This document shows positions 22,521-35,523 of a stretch of 64,000 nucleotides of DNA, in pieces. Made by a program: the position numbers and the translations under genes. The DNA is from Anaspis maculata. Taxonomy: Eukaryota; Arthropoda; Insecta; Coleoptera; Scraptiidae. The notes under the pieces are model-generated. The model did not search any database, was not told the DNA's origin, and saw only the letters and a program-made list of their open reading frames with translations. The stretch is from assembly GCA_949128115.1 (NCBI GenBank), contig OX421967.1, positions 27,172,635 through 27,236,634 of the forward strand, written 5' to 3'. Numbering within the stretch: the first letter of the stretch is position 1; each line of letters opens with the position of its first letter.

Positions 22521-22883
22521 ATGTTCATAAAAGTGCACCTAATAAACGTTTCTCGCGCCACCTGAGGTTTTTATTAACAATAGTTAGCAGTTTTTAGTTT
22601 ATAGCAATATAGTTTGATTTCCTCCACCTGATATAGTCCAAAATATGGATCTTTTTTTGTTATATCCATTTCCGTTATTTACCTTCTCAAAAATTTGACA
22701 AACACAAACAGAGAAACGTCAAGTGCATGCCACGTGCCGTGCATCCCACGGTCATGTCACGTTTGACGTTGGCCTCCAGAAAATGTCAACCGCCGGCCAT
22801 GTTGCCGTGTTGTGACGTCACACTTCTTCGGTCTATTCTATCCTCCTAGGAAAATATTTAATAAATAGTTTTGTCCTCTATTC

Positions 22884-23936
22884 AGGGTCTACGCACTCCC
22901 CGTAAAATTGCCGTGGCAACGTTTTCGAGAGGTTGGCGTCTGGGGTTGAGCCGCCACTCCTGCTTCCCAGGTGGCACCAGCATCACTCTTCCCGCCCCTG
23001 ATTGGTGATATTTCTCGGCTCGACCGATTCATACCTCGAGTCCCGAGACCCCCCGATCCGGCCCTCCAAAATCCTTGCCAAAATCGAAATTTGCAGCGCG
23101 GTAGGGCAGGGTTTCGCAGTGGCTGTGGGATTGCCAAAGCAACGAATTATAAACGAATTTTTCGTTTGCCTCATTTTCCAGCGTTCTTCTTTGGAACAAA
23201 AATATTAGTTATTATAGCAAGTTTAGTGTCCATGCAAGTTATTCTGTGGATTAGTGTTGGATATTGGATAGTGTGGATAGTGTGGATAGTGATTCAAAGT
23301 AGTTTTTGTGCAACGTTTTATTCAACAAGTTCTGGATTCCCTGCGGGGACCCCTTGCCCAGGTGCGCATATCCCCCATCAACCCCTCAAGTCAAGCTAGG
23401 ACATTCGGAGCCGGTTTTGAACTCAGCAGTAGGAACCTTCAGAACTACAGAAGATGGCTTTGCTGCTTCCAGTTCCCATTACCTGCGCATCTTCGACCCT
23501 GCTTGTGAAAATTGGAGTTCATCTCAAAAAGTGTTTGTCTCCGCCTGGACAATTAAGTGAACCTCATTGTTGCGTCCGTTACAGAATAATTTTATTTGTA
23601 TACATTTTCTTAATAAATGTTCGATTTTTACTAATATCTGGTATTCTTAACCGTCCACAAAACGGAAAGAAAGTGATGTAGAAGCATTTTTGTTCTGCTT
23701 CGTTTGTGCAAGGAGTTGCTAAGGGAATTTACTTAGCAACTCCTCGCACAAACGGAGCAAGAGCAAAATGCTCACTTCAACAATAATTGGAAGTCTTCAA
23801 TTTCAAACGGAAAATCTAGTAGGCACTTCTCTGATTAGTACCACTCCTTTCCGCTTAGAGCGCTGAACATGGCTCAAATTCTGAAGCCAAGTTGCCGATC
23901 TAAGTAAGCGCAGCGTTTTGACATTCCTTGTCTATG
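22884..23936. mobile_element. 1.05-kb insertion with 9-bp TSD, nested
   Basis: CCTCTATTC flanks both sides (22875-22883 and 23937-23945), and the related copy near 52130 has uninterrupted sequence here. No clear terminal inverted repeat and no A-tail are visible. GTGTGGATAGT repeats occur at 23265-23290. A small palindrome (23681-23772) lies inside. A 9-bp duplication fits Mutator-like elements or some retroposons; not resolved. Confidence 0.65.
23681..23772. mobile_element. Small perfect inverted repeat (MITE-like)
   Basis: GAAGCATTTTTGTTCTGCTT and GTTTGTGCAAGGAGTTGCTAA at left pair with TTAGCAACTCCTCGCACAAAC and the A/G-rich GAGCAAAATGCT at right. Confidence 0.6.
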
Positions 23937-23945
23937 CCTCTATTC

Positions 23946-24415
23946 CATGTGTGTGATGCCAGAACAGCCTTATGTCTTCATGTTTAGTGTGAGGCCCTGC
24001 GGGCCCTCTTATGTCTTCAAGTGTCGTTTGGAACAACTTTTGTGTCTTCTTGTGCTTGTGGCTTTCGGAACTAGTGTGCCTCGTTTGTGTCAGCTTGTGT
24101 TCTTCAAAAGCCTACTGGGCCTTCTTGCATTTTGTCGTGACTTTCACACCTTTGGTGAACCCTTGTGTCTGCTTTTGCGTTATTCGGAACCCCAAAATGG
24201 GCCCTTTTTTGTTGTATTGTGCTTTCGAATACTTTGATGACTCCCGTTCATGTCTTATTGTAATCTCCGGGGCCCCAACGGAGTCCCTTGTGCCTTGCTG
24301 TAACGTTTCGAGCCCCAGCGAGGCTTTTTGGGCTCGGTGTATCGTTTGGAGTCCTAATAAAATATTCCGAGAAACATCTCTGAACATCAAGTGCGCTGTT
24401 TAAATACACTGTAGT
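23946..24415 (+). repeat. Degenerate short repeats with mini-hairpins, inside the CCCACTCAGCA element
   Basis: Runs like TTGTGTCTTCTTGTG and TTTCGAGCCCCAGCGAGGCT recur loosely about every 30-60 bases, several with small inverted repeats (AGGCCCTGCGGGCCCT, GGCCCCAACGGAG). It is conserved in the second copy at 52140-52550. Long open frames here are compositional. Confidence 0.5.
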
Positions 24416-24420
24416 AGACA

Positions 24421-24502
24421 AGTTGGTAGCTTAGACGAATCGGCAGCGGTGCCTCTAACCATCACCTGTGGGGATCCAGGTTCGAATCCTGCGGAGGACG
24501 CC
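24421..24502 (+). repeat. tRNA-derived (SINE-like) segment
   Basis: A polymerase III B-box match GGTTCGAATCC (24479-24489) follows an A-box-like TAGCTTAGACGAATCGGCAG (24427-24446) at tRNA spacing. The acceptor ends do not pair, so it is not a functional tRNA gene; a tRNA-derived SINE head or tRNA pseudogene fits better. Confidence 0.5.
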
Positions 24503-24877
24503 ATAGAAGAAGAACTTTTCTTAGGGAAAAAACGTGTTGTATAGATTGTAAAAATTAGTAAAAATAGGTGCAGAACCTCCTGTGACATAAAACTATGTTG
24601 AAAAGTGGTGAAAAATTAATTTTTATTCAAAAATACACATCGAAAATGCGACGTATCATGTACGTCAAAAAGTGATATCCACGAGATGTGGAATAGCGAT
24701 GTAGATAGTATGTCACATTTGGACATCTTTGAGATATCTCATTCATGTTCTGATTACCCGGACATAAGAAGTAACAGAGATGTCCACCCAACATCGCAGA
24801 GACTTTTTTGTTAACATCGCAGTTGTGACTTGAACATCTAAGTGATGTCACAGAGATGTTTTCTTGCTGAGTGGGAT

Positions 24878-25096
24878 GCTTTGTTTGAGACACTTCAAAA
24901 AATGCTTCAATGTACTTTTGACGTTTGATTGTGTCGAAATAAATGTCGTTTTATTCATATTGATGTAAAATTAGTCACTTGGCTGGAAGGAAATTCATTG
25001 GGGTTGGCATCGTTGATAGTGTTGGCAGCTGAGCCATGGAGCAAAAGCTATTGATGTTTGCCCGAGGTTATTGCCATCTGATAATTCCAGTAATAC
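24878..25096. other. Non-repetitive spacer before the duplicated block
   Basis: No feature is seen; similarity to the 57.3-kb copy begins near 25097. Confidence 0.4.
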
Positions 25097-28012
25097 ACAG
25101 ATGATTTTATTCCATACCGAACAGACTTTTTTCTTTTTTCCATTGAAAAGGTTGCAGTTTCTCAAATTGATTTGTCAATTCTGGCAGTTAGTATGAGCTA
25201 GAGGGAATTATGGATTCGTAAGGGAATTCAATAATAATTATGATCACCTTAATGTATATCGTAACAAAGACTTTAATTGGCCATAATTAACCCGTAGGGA
25301 ATAAAAGAACATGATGTAGGTACCTACTTCATTTGTCAATTTTTATTCGGAGATACAAAATCTTATACATTCTCAATCAAGATTGATTATCTACGAGTAC
25401 CTGCTATTAAACTTAATCATCAGCCATTACAACCCATCAAGGATCTCATTAGGGATTTGCCTCTCTGCCTATTCATAATTAGTTATATACATTGATACAG
25501 GGAATAAATGTTGGACGTCAAATTTTTTGAAATTATGAAAAAGCGATATGTCCTGGGTCCTGCTTTCATTGTAATTAGAACTTCACTGAATAATTGGCAT
25601 AGTTGCTGGCCTTTGCAATAAAGCAGAAATAGGTCGCCTTTTTAAATTTAAAAAAATTTGACGTCCAAAATTTTATTATTTACCTTTTTATGAGACCACC
25701 TATAATTTGAAGTGGATTTCGAACCACGAGACAATACCAAGAGCCATCACTTTTTCAGAAAAAGCTCTCGAGTCACGTTGCAGTAGTCACCCATCCAAAG
25801 ACGGGCTCTCTGTGTTGTGCTTGACTTGTATGATCTAAGCCAAGCGGTATGTACAGTTGTGATATAATTTATTAGCATAGCTGCAATTATCAAATGGACG
25901 AGTTCTTGATATTTCAGGCCGCTTTCATGTCCCGATGACTTATTGACATCGTCGATTTGATAACTCCAGCCATGCCAATAAATTATATATCACAACTGTG
26001 CCACTTACACTACACGGCCCTTTGCAAGTCTCTATGAGTCTCAAATTTAAAACATAATTCAGCACTTCGGTAATTGATTGTTTTGATCATCTCTTCTCCA
26101 ACGATATGGCGCAACCGTCTTTGGCCCCGATCGTCACTTCGAACTTCAGCTGGATCTCAACCACACTTTTATACTTGGTGGACACTTTGTACTTCCTCAG
26201 CACATGGACGGCCATTGTTTTCAAGAGCATCAACCCGAACCTGTAACCAACGCATTTCCGTGGCCCACCGGAGAAGGGCACGTAGCAATACGGGTCGCGT
26301 TTGGCCACTTCTTCGGGCAGGAACCTGTCCGGGTCAAATTTGAGCGGGTCCGGCCAGTACCTTTCCGTACGGTGGATGTTGTTCACGGCCACAACCACGG
26401 CAGATCCTTTTGGCAGAACCCTGCCATCTACAAGTAGTTGTGCTTGGTTGGAGTTCATGTTTGGATTACTAGATACGTTGGGAATAAGTTGGTGTACTAC
26501 CTTTCAAGTCAATATCTCCATCAAGTGCCCTGGCAATGGCTGCGAATCCAGGAAACAGCCTCAAGGTCTCCTTGATGACTCGATCGGTGTATTGAAGCTT
26601 AGGCAGGTCTTCTGCTGTTACAGTTCTACTTGGACCGACTACTGTTAAGATTTCATTTAGAACCATATCCTGGAAAGATCATAAGTTTAGAAACTACGAG
26701 AATGGTCGAGCGAATGGTGTTTACGGAAGTGAAGTAAAACCTACTTGGATAGAAGCGTGCATTCCCAACATGACGAGGAAGAAACTACCAGCCAGAGTTG
26801 TGGTATCGGAGCTCTGCGTAACAAAGAACATCAAACAAATTTCTACAGGCAATCATGCAGGTTGGGGACGTCGCTAAACCTTTGTCAATAATTTTGAGGG
26901 ACAGTTCCTTAACTCACTTTAGAAGACGAAAATCAGTGAAAACATTTTTTGATAATACTTTCCTCAATTCTTCTAGCGAAAGCAGAAAAAAAAACTGCTG
27001 CCTAAAACGTTCGGTATAAGCTCAACTACAGAATGTTTCAAATTAGGATTGTCATTCATTTGCCTCTCATTGAAAAAGAAAGCGAATTTTTAAAACCACC
27101 TTCAACTAAATCTTGGAAACTAAATCCTTAGGATAAATTTGCTTACGCATTAAGTCATGGAGGAAGTAAAGGAGCCATCGCTCTTGAATTTAATGACAGG
27201 TTGGAGGTCACCCTGTATATTTAGGATGAAAAGTTCTTACAGTTACAATAAACGTAATGCATTCTTCAAGCAGCTCTCCATTTGTAAGATCCGTGTCTAG
27301 TAGCCGCTCGATGAGTACAGTCCGGCTGACGTCGCCTCTTTCTTTTTTCATTTTTTCTTCTTCTATTTTCCGCGCAAAGATCTTGGAGCAAAACCAATAA
27401 AAATAAATCAAGGTGATCTCATCAGCATAGAGCTTGGCAATGAACCTTATACCTACATGTTTTGCGTACAAGTGTAACAAGTCTATGAGTTCATCGTTTT
27501 CCTTGGCCAGTTTTGTTAAATTGAAAAGACAATCCAGCTGGTACCAGATGTTCGTCATTCGCAGCGCTATTATTTCAGAACATCTACAAATTCAAATATT
27601 CACATACACAACAAGCACAGTGGTACAGTGGTCTTTTAATGGTTGGAGCGAGGGTTGGAGTTACCTTCGAAGAAGTTGTGGGTAGTTCCTTGGGACATCT
27701 TTCGCTTCAGCGCCAATGAGTCCTTCTGCAATTTGAAAGCATAGGTACCTATAACCACGGGTACCAACAAAATAAATTAAAGGCTGAAATTATGTTACCA
27801 AGAGACGCGTCCAAGGTGCATCTTCCGAATTCATCGCAAACATCAAAGTTTCCTTGACCGCAAAATTTGTCCAGACTTTCTGCAAAACTGTGCGATCGTT
27901 CATTGAAAACGTCCATCAGAATGTCCAGGTTGCTTTGTATGAACGATGAACGAACGAGTCGTCGATGTAGTTTCCATTTTGGCACTGAAAAACAAACTAT
28001 TCTTAAGAACAA
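25097..28012. repeat. Segmental duplication, copy 1 (paralogous to 57308-63994)
   Basis: From TACCGAACAGACTT (about 25113; 57323) both copies share spacer, a small palindromic MITE, the 3' end of a CYP4 gene and its introns. Copy 1 lacks five transposon insertions found in copy 2, so it preserves the empty sites: CACCCATC near 25788, TAA at 25836-25838, GATATAATTT near 25861, GATAACTCCAG near 25960 and TTTTAATGG near 27636. Confidence 0.88.
25851..26001. mobile_element. Palindromic MITE downstream of CYP4, intact copy
   Basis: TACAGTTGTGATATAATTTA at left pairs with AAATTATATATCACAACTGT at right, and ATTATCAAAT pairs with ATTTGATAA inside. In the other CYP4 copy the same element spans about 58845-61807, because two larger elements inserted into it. 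Confidence 0.75.
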
Positions 28013-31000
28013 AGGCCCTTATAGAGGCTTTTAGCTTAGAAATGCTTTTAAAGATGCATCTTCATCGTTTTTGTCTCTTGTGATTGGAGCCATTTTAAAG
28101 TCGCGTTAAAAGCGTCAATACTAGTCCCTTGACCTAGGATCTAGAAATTAAATCTATCTTGGGCAAGTTTTACGGAACGGCTTAACATCCCAAAACATGC
28201 CATTGTGAACAGTGATTTTCAAATGTTGAAGTTTCACGGTAGCGGCGAGGGTAGCGGAAGTTGAAAGTTACCTATACCTACCATCTATTATAGATGAAGC
28301 TTAAGCGTCTCATACCAAATATGGCTCCGGTTTTAATCTGCAAACAATGAAGTTGTAAGAGAGATACACACCTGGAGCAGTGATGAGTCCGTAGCCGAGA
28401 GGGGGTATCAAAAATTTATAGAAAAAGTCAGGTTTGCCCAGAGCATCAGGGTGGTTCATGATGATTTTGAAGTACTCAGGGTTGTGGACGACGAACACCA
28501 GATCTTTTCCGAACCAGACTTTAACTATGTCTGGATAAGTTAAAGTTAGATCCGATAAGACTTTCAAGAAATGGTCTGTAACAATAAAAACAATAAAATA
28601 GTGTTGCGTCGTCAGGTCAGGTGGAGTGAACCGCTCATGATGCATAAAACTGTCATGACAGAAAAACCGCATGGTTGCAGAAAGGCGCACTCTTTCGTTC
28701 TGACGAAATTCACCTAAGGTAACCAATCGTCCTGATTTGGTAAGGACAGGACAGGTTTAGATTTTTACACCTCAGTCCTGTTTCACGTTCATATACTGAT
28801 TTGTCCCGATTTCAAGCAAAAATACTGATTTGTTCGGTTTTCAAGCAAAATCCTGGTTTTTCTGATTTTAAATTTGCCGCGAGAATATCGAGCGCGTTCT
28901 ATCAAAGAAATAAAAAGTTTAATTTTGTGTTTTTTCCATTATGGAATTTCATTTCTAATGATCACATTTGAATTTTATGCTCGATTTCTTGTGTTATTAA
29001 AAGGGTTGCCAGAAGGTCTATTCTAAAGAGAGCATGTTCTTTTTTTCGACGAAGATTTTCCCACCCTTTTCCTCCCCAGGCACAGCCCAGGGAAGTTCTC
29101 TTTCTCATTTCTCAGCAATTGTTGTATTTTTCATGTTGGTGAAATTTTTTGAAAAAAGGGGCATTTTGCTCAGCACCTCCCTAGACCCTCCTTTCCCTTT
29201 CACATGTCTGTTTTTTTTTTCAATGTCCTGATTTTCATTCATTTGAAGTTGGTCACCTTAAATTCACCTGAGTTATATTGGCTGATTTATGGGTGACCTC
29301 ACATGGACCATTCTGGGCATATTTTGTTTGGTATAATACCTTTAGACAAGCGAAAAAATGTGCCTTCCTATTGTACCTTGTACGTCTACGTCCACTCGCA
29401 CTACCATTTTCTTGAGCAAAACTAATAAAATGCCATCATAGGCACATCCACAGATCTACGTTTTAAATAATGTCAGAAGCATGGGTATAAGAAGCTAGAA
29501 GATTCCATAGAGGCTGGAAGCTCATACTTTCGCTGTTATTCTGGAACTTTCCAACGGTTCTCCGGCAAATTCCACATTGAACGCGGAATGTGACTGCGGA
29601 AGGACTTATCTCCATGTAATTTCGAACGGTGCGGAGCCTACGCGTATGCTCTCGAATACATTAGAATTGCACGAAAGTTTCGCAACTCGTAACACTGTGT
29701 TCGAACGGTCTGGAAGGACCGCGTGTGCTCTCGAATGCACGAGAGTCTCGCCACTCGCAACACTATTTCCGAACATTGCATAACTTAAGGCCACCATATT
29801 GGAAAAATGACCGACAATCAGTTGTGCAGGTAGTTTTTGAATTCAATTCTTTTTCTCGTCAATAGCAACAACATTCCGGGTTGTGTAAATACAACTTGAG
29901 CAAATACGCTCAATTAGTGTGACGTAGGTTGGTGTGGGTCAGGGTGCCGTTGCCATGGCTACATGGATACAAATTACAAACGCGAAATGACAGTTGACGT
30001 TTACCACGCTTTTAATTTTAAACTGCACTCGATCCTCCTTGCACGGTGTTTCGCTGAGAAAAGGATGATTTCTACTTGTAACGGTTTTTCGTACATTTTG
30101 TTATTTGACAGCCCGTCCGTTTATTGCCCGCAACACCGTTTATTGTTGACGATTTTTGATACAAGTAGGGGAGGGTGGTACACAATGAGCTATGGTACAC
30201 AATGAAACAGAGCTCCTAAGTATTTCAAATTACGCGCCAGAATGTTCCGGACATGTCAACACACATGCATACAGACGTACATCCATGCCATGTAGTTTAG
30301 TGGGTCTTCGAAAGAAAATTCAGGATTTACACCAAAATCGGACTTTCCACTAGTTAAAATTTTTTTTGATGCTCACATCATGACAACGCATTGTCATTGC
30401 TTCGAAATTTTTTGTGATTTTAGTTTTGTTACATCTGATTACTGGTATGTATCGGTAACCTAACCTATAAAGCTTATACTTTATCCATAAGTATATGCTT
30501 TATCCCAAGTCCGAGTAGTGCTTTTTTGAGAGTTTGATAAAATGATGCAAGGTAGTACCCATTGAAACAATAAATGTGGTACACAATGATACGCGTCCTA
30601 CCTCAGGAAAAGCAGCAAAGTTGATGGGAAGCTACCGTTTTCCCGACAATACCTGATGTCACCATGGCATCCAAGTTAGATTTTGTCATGGTTTTGCCGG
30701 AGCCCATTTATACCGCCAATAAACGGCTTTTGGCCTACTATAGATTTGGGGTCAACATGCACCATTTTAATATCCGTTGAAAATGAGCTACATGCGCTTC
30801 CAAAGAGTTTTTTGTTTGTTCATTTTATGTGATTTATTGTTTCTGTTCAAATAATTAAGAGTCGTTTCAGAATCCTTTTGTGTCGTTGTGTTCCACTAGG
30901 TGTTGCATTGTGTAGTACACATGGTACACAATGAATCAAATGTCGAAGACAAAAAAAAAGGCCAATAACTAACTATGCATGCTTTTTATGGACTAATAGC

Positions 31001-34000
31001 TTACTTTTTATTCGTAGAAACTCCCAATAAGTACTTTGTAGCATTCACAGTCCATGTAGAACCAAATAACAAAAAAACAAAAAATTAAAACAAAAAACTG
31101 TTTCATTGTGTACTACCCTCCCCTAATGTCAATGTCAACTGCCATTTCGGGTTTGCATCCATGCTGTGCATCCATGGTTGCCATGGCAACGGCGCCCTGA
31201 CCTACACTAACCTTGAAGCCACCCGCATTTGGCAAGCCGAAAATAATCCGGAGGAAAATAATTCAAAGCCGTGAAATCGAGGTATGAGAATGTGAATATT
31301 CAGAGTCAAGGCATCATTAAAATATGTCGCTAGTTATTTAATTTATTCGTGTAAATCCCGCAAAGCTCTACAATATAATTCATTTACTCCTCATCGGATT
31401 CAATAAACGTTCCTGCTCGACGTCCGATGAAATGGAGAAATGGTGCATATGAAGTAAAGCACCCGCACTTTGACCCAGTTAGTTGCTGCCGTACTCCTGC
31501 TGTGTTGACGCGCCGTGCTACCGCCCGCCGCCATCCGATTCACACGTGTTAGCACCGCCGGTCACATTCCAGCGCACTTCTCAGATTACCTGAGCTGTCT
31601 ATACACCGTTCGCGATCGTTTTGGATGCAATAAAATATTCCGAATTGCTGGGAATGGAGGATATCGCCGGAGATCGACCGTGGTACCTGGACCAATCCTC
31701 CTGGGCTGCCGTCCGCTCCCGACTTGTCGCGTCCGCTGCCGAGTGCTTCTGCGGGCCTGTTAGCGAAGAATTTTAGTCCCCTTCGAGGAAGCTGAGTTAG
31801 AACCCGTTTATGTTGCGTCGCGACCCTCCTAGAGGCCGAAGCGTCGAAGCCCCAATGATGAGCTCCAGCCCACTTGGAAAATGACGAGTCGATTCCCCGG
31901 CTGATGTGTCTCAAAGGCCCCCTGGAGCAAGCCGAGTTGGAACCCTTCGGAGACGTGTTTTGGTCCCCTTGGGGGCACGCTGAGTCGAGAACCCTCCAGG
32001 TTGAGTTTTGACCCTCCGAGAGACTGATGAGTTGCTTCCCCCCGTTGAGTTGCAACCCGTCTCTAGGATGTCGTGTCAGAGCCCTTGGACGTTGAGTCTT
32101 GATCCGCCTCCAGGTGTCGAGTCAGAACCCTCCGACGACGAGTTCCAGCCCTTCGCCAGGTCGATGAGCCAAGGCCCTTCCGGTGTTGAGTTTTGACCCT
32201 TCTCCAAGTCGTAGAGTTGGGACCCGTTGACGAAGTGTTTCGAACCCCTTCCAGGATGCTGAGTCGCGTTCCCTCGACGATGAGTTCTAGCCCACCTCGA
32301 GAATGTCGAGTTGAAACCCTTAAATGAACCAGGCCCGATAGAAATGAGGTCTCTCGTTTCGGTATCTCGTGTGGCGGAGTGATGACCTCGACGGGCGGGA
32401 GGTTAGTCTTGGTGAGTTGGGATAGTTGCTAACGGTTAGGCTTTGTCGGGAAAAATGTATGATGGGGCTCACGCGTGCGTTCTGAATCTGCCTGCACGTG
32501 CTGGTATCTGCGCTACTGTCTGCCGTCAGGTACAGCCACTGGCAAGCCTCGTCCTTTGATGGATACCTTCATAGAAAGGTATTCGCGCTCTTGGGCCCTC
32601 TGGACTTGGCTTTGTGACTGCGGTACTCAGAGCACCGGACCTAGTGGGTTAGATCTGGAAACTCGCAGGTGAGCTTCCTCTGCGTTTCTGAAGCTCCTAG
32701 TTATTCGGAAAATGTAAATTTTGAGAACTACGGGAAAACTTAAGTAATTAAAATAAAAATAGAATCGCGTTTGTATCGGGGTTCGGACCCTGCCGTAGAG
32801 TCGCAATTGTTAATCGGATTGATGGACACCCCCCCCCCCCCCCCTCCTTGAAACTAATGATTTTGTTTTAGCGCCACGACAGTTCCGGATATTTCCATGT
32901 AGAGTTGTCCCGGGAATGAAAACGTTCTTATTCGAAACTGATGAATTCATGCCGGTACCCAACGACGCCACCGTTCAGATAGGGACTTTGTAAAAATGAA
33001 TTGTTATTAGGGCTCGATCAGGAATAGTGTAGACGGCGATTATTTCGCGTTAGGGCAAAGATTATTTCGACACCTCTCCGCATCGGCTTTTCGGCGAACA
33101 TCCTGTATAGTCAATTTTCTGCGTTTTGTTTCTCCTGGCTGCGGCCTTCTCTCACAAATTGCTAAAACAACAACGAACTAGCGCGTATACGGGGCGTGCT
33201 CAAAACGTTCTCCAAATTAAATTTGTACCTTGACTAGAGTAATTGTTCCGCGCTCACCATCGGTTTGAAAGTTTTTGGAAGGGCGAAATTTGGTTCAACA
33301 TTTCCGGTTATAGACACGCGCGACCGCGGGAATCTTTCTAGGCGTTGGGGGCGACTCACGGTGAAAAAAGGGAATAGGCCCCCACGAAGGCAGCCATATC
33401 CAATCCTTTCCAAACGGGCAAAAGAGACCATGGCCCAAAAAGAAGCAACAGCCTTTGAAAATAATGCCACAATAAGGTGGGCTACCATACACACACCGGC
33501 CCACAAATCTTGGATAGCACTCGTGGTCGAAGTCACTCTTCTCTTTTCAGTGTCTAGAAGCCGGGCCTAACCCTAACATAACCTTTAACACTAACATAAA
33601 TGTTGGATCTGATTTAATCACAAAAAGAACTTTGAACCGCGAGAACCAGTCAGAATTAAATGTCGGTCAAGGTGTAGAGTCAGGTGTTCGTCGGAGAGTT
33701 GGGGTGCTGGGACGTCTGAAATAATTAGGGGAAAGGTATCTCTTCGGGAATAGGTTAGATCTTTTACATAATTTAGCCTGCGATGTGAAGGTAGGACTAG
33801 GTATAGGAGCGAGCCATTATTTAAACATTTTGAATTGTACATAGAGGTCAATAGATTGCTGTTGTGTTGAAATTTTAACTGTGTCTTATTGTGTTCAAAC
33901 TTGTAGTCAGACCTATCTCAACAATCTCGAGAGCTCTATAATCGAACAACAAGAAGAGAGGCACAACGGGATGTCGTCCTGATACTAGATGATCATCGGC

Positions 34001-35456
34001 CAAGCGGTTCCAAAAGCGGGAAAAGTGATTTAATTCAAATAAGTTGAATTAAATGGCAGTATAATGGGTTGCCTACCCATTCAGGGGTACAAGACGATAG
34101 CTGGGGTCGTTTCAACCTCTACGTCATCATTACTAATTGAGTACATTGCGCTGATACTTTAGTCACAGAATAATCGGAATAATCTTCAGTCCACCACAGC
34201 TATTGTTTTCCATTCAATTATTGAATTTGGATTGCTTTTCAACAGGCCTCGATGTCTCCCATTACTATAGAGATGAGAAGCATATTAAATGGGTATGTAC
34301 TCAATTCTTCTATATAAGACATAGGTACTGAATCGGGGATAATTATTATAATATATGTCGATAAACTTATTCGCGCATTTCCTGTTTACACTTACGTGAC
34401 CTCAACTTATGTCTGAAATTTGAATCAGGTATAGCTTTACTTTATTTGCAATGTTAAAGAAGAAATTTATAGTGTCTTTATTTAATTATCGGGAGGGTAT
34501 TTAGTTTTACTTTCTGATGCGACTAAAAAAGTTGTTGACTGGAATCGGTTTTATTTCATTTTTTTCGTCAAGTAGAAACTCGTCCAAGAGAAAATGTACG
34601 GGCAATGCTATCAAATTTTCACATTTCCCAGAAATTTCAGGGAATTTTTGATTTTTGAAAATTCAAGAACTAGAGATAGCAACGGCTATACATCTTTCTT
34701 CAAGAAAGTCGAATGCCAAATTTGAACTTTCTATTTAAAAAAAAATGGTACAAAAAATGATTTCTACTAATTCACTTTTTCATGTCTACGAGAAATCATT
34801 TTTGGTACCTTTTTTTTGAAAATAGAAAGTTCAAAGCTCGGTTCAAAGGTTTGCGACTTTCTTGAAAAAAGATGTATTGCCGTTGCTATCTAGTTTTCAA
34901 TTTATTATTTGTCACCCCAGATTGTTGGAATCAATATGAAATTATCTACACTTTCAAAAATTTCAGTAACAAACAGGAGCTGAGATAAGTGAAATAGGTA
35001 CTTTTCGAAGGACCTTGTTTTTTTTTGAAATTTGGAGTAAGTAAGGGTGTAGCCCGCAGCCCCCTCCACTCTAGCCCTAGCTCAGTTCCAACCATGGGTT
35101 GGAACAATGGTAATTCAAATTCGGTGCTCGTCTTTTATTCCAATTTAAGATGTTTACTGGAAGCAGGTAATCAGCCGATTTTTCAGATACCAATGTTGAC
35201 GAAAACGAAAACACTTCCGATTTTGAAAAATTCTATCAAAACAGATTGTTGCATTTTCATGTTTTGTAACTGTTGTGAAAAAATCAAAAGACCTTCAAAA
35301 TTATGTGCAACTCGACTTCTATTCCCATTTTAAGTATTTGAAAGGTAGTCTTCCTATTTAAGAAGGGGGGGGGAGGTGTTGGAACTTCAGGGTTGTAATC
35401 ATGCTAGTACTTAATGTATCCCCTTCAAACAGAAAATGACCAGTTTCGACTTTTTT

Positions 35457-35523
<67 letters not shown>

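Larger units (their letters stand above)
20870..22849. mobile_element. Composite 1.98-kb element with 8-bp TSD, nested
   Basis: The ends CTAGGAGGATAGAAT and ATTCTATCCTCCTAG are perfect 15-bp inverted repeats, and GAAAATAT on both sides (20862-20869, 22850-22857) is an exact 8-bp TSD. The related copy at 52095-52105 has this site without the insertion. The interior holds an inverted duplication (about 20886-21736), then sequence whose second inverted arms (about 21740-21818 and 22757-22836) flank a LINE 3' fragment. An 8-bp TSD fits hAT or P-type transposases supplied in trans. Confidence 0.82.
20557..24875. mobile_element. TIR element (CCCACTCAGCA ends) hosting several nested insertions
   Basis: The left end CCCACTCAGCA (20557) and right end TGCTGAGTGGG (to 24875) are inverted; the flanks AT/AT may be a 2-bp duplication. 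Both subterminal zones (20570-20830 and 24640-24870) are dense in short AGATGT / ACATC repeats in both orientations. The copy at 51792-52553 lacks the two large insertions present here (20870-22849 and 22884-23936), which defines them. Without insertions the element is about 1.25 kb and has no transposase; the superfamily is unassigned. Confidence 0.7.

Noticed and set aside
22971..23399. 142-codon frame
   Set aside because: It sits within the 9-bp-TSD insertion, has no domain, and overlaps other frames on both strands.
24421..24502. A functional tRNA gene
   Set aside because: The B box is good, but acceptor and anticodon stems do not form; treated as tRNA-derived repeat.
33265..33570. 101-codon frame on the plus strand
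   Set aside because: An equally long frame exists on the minus strand; no domain and no splice or start context.
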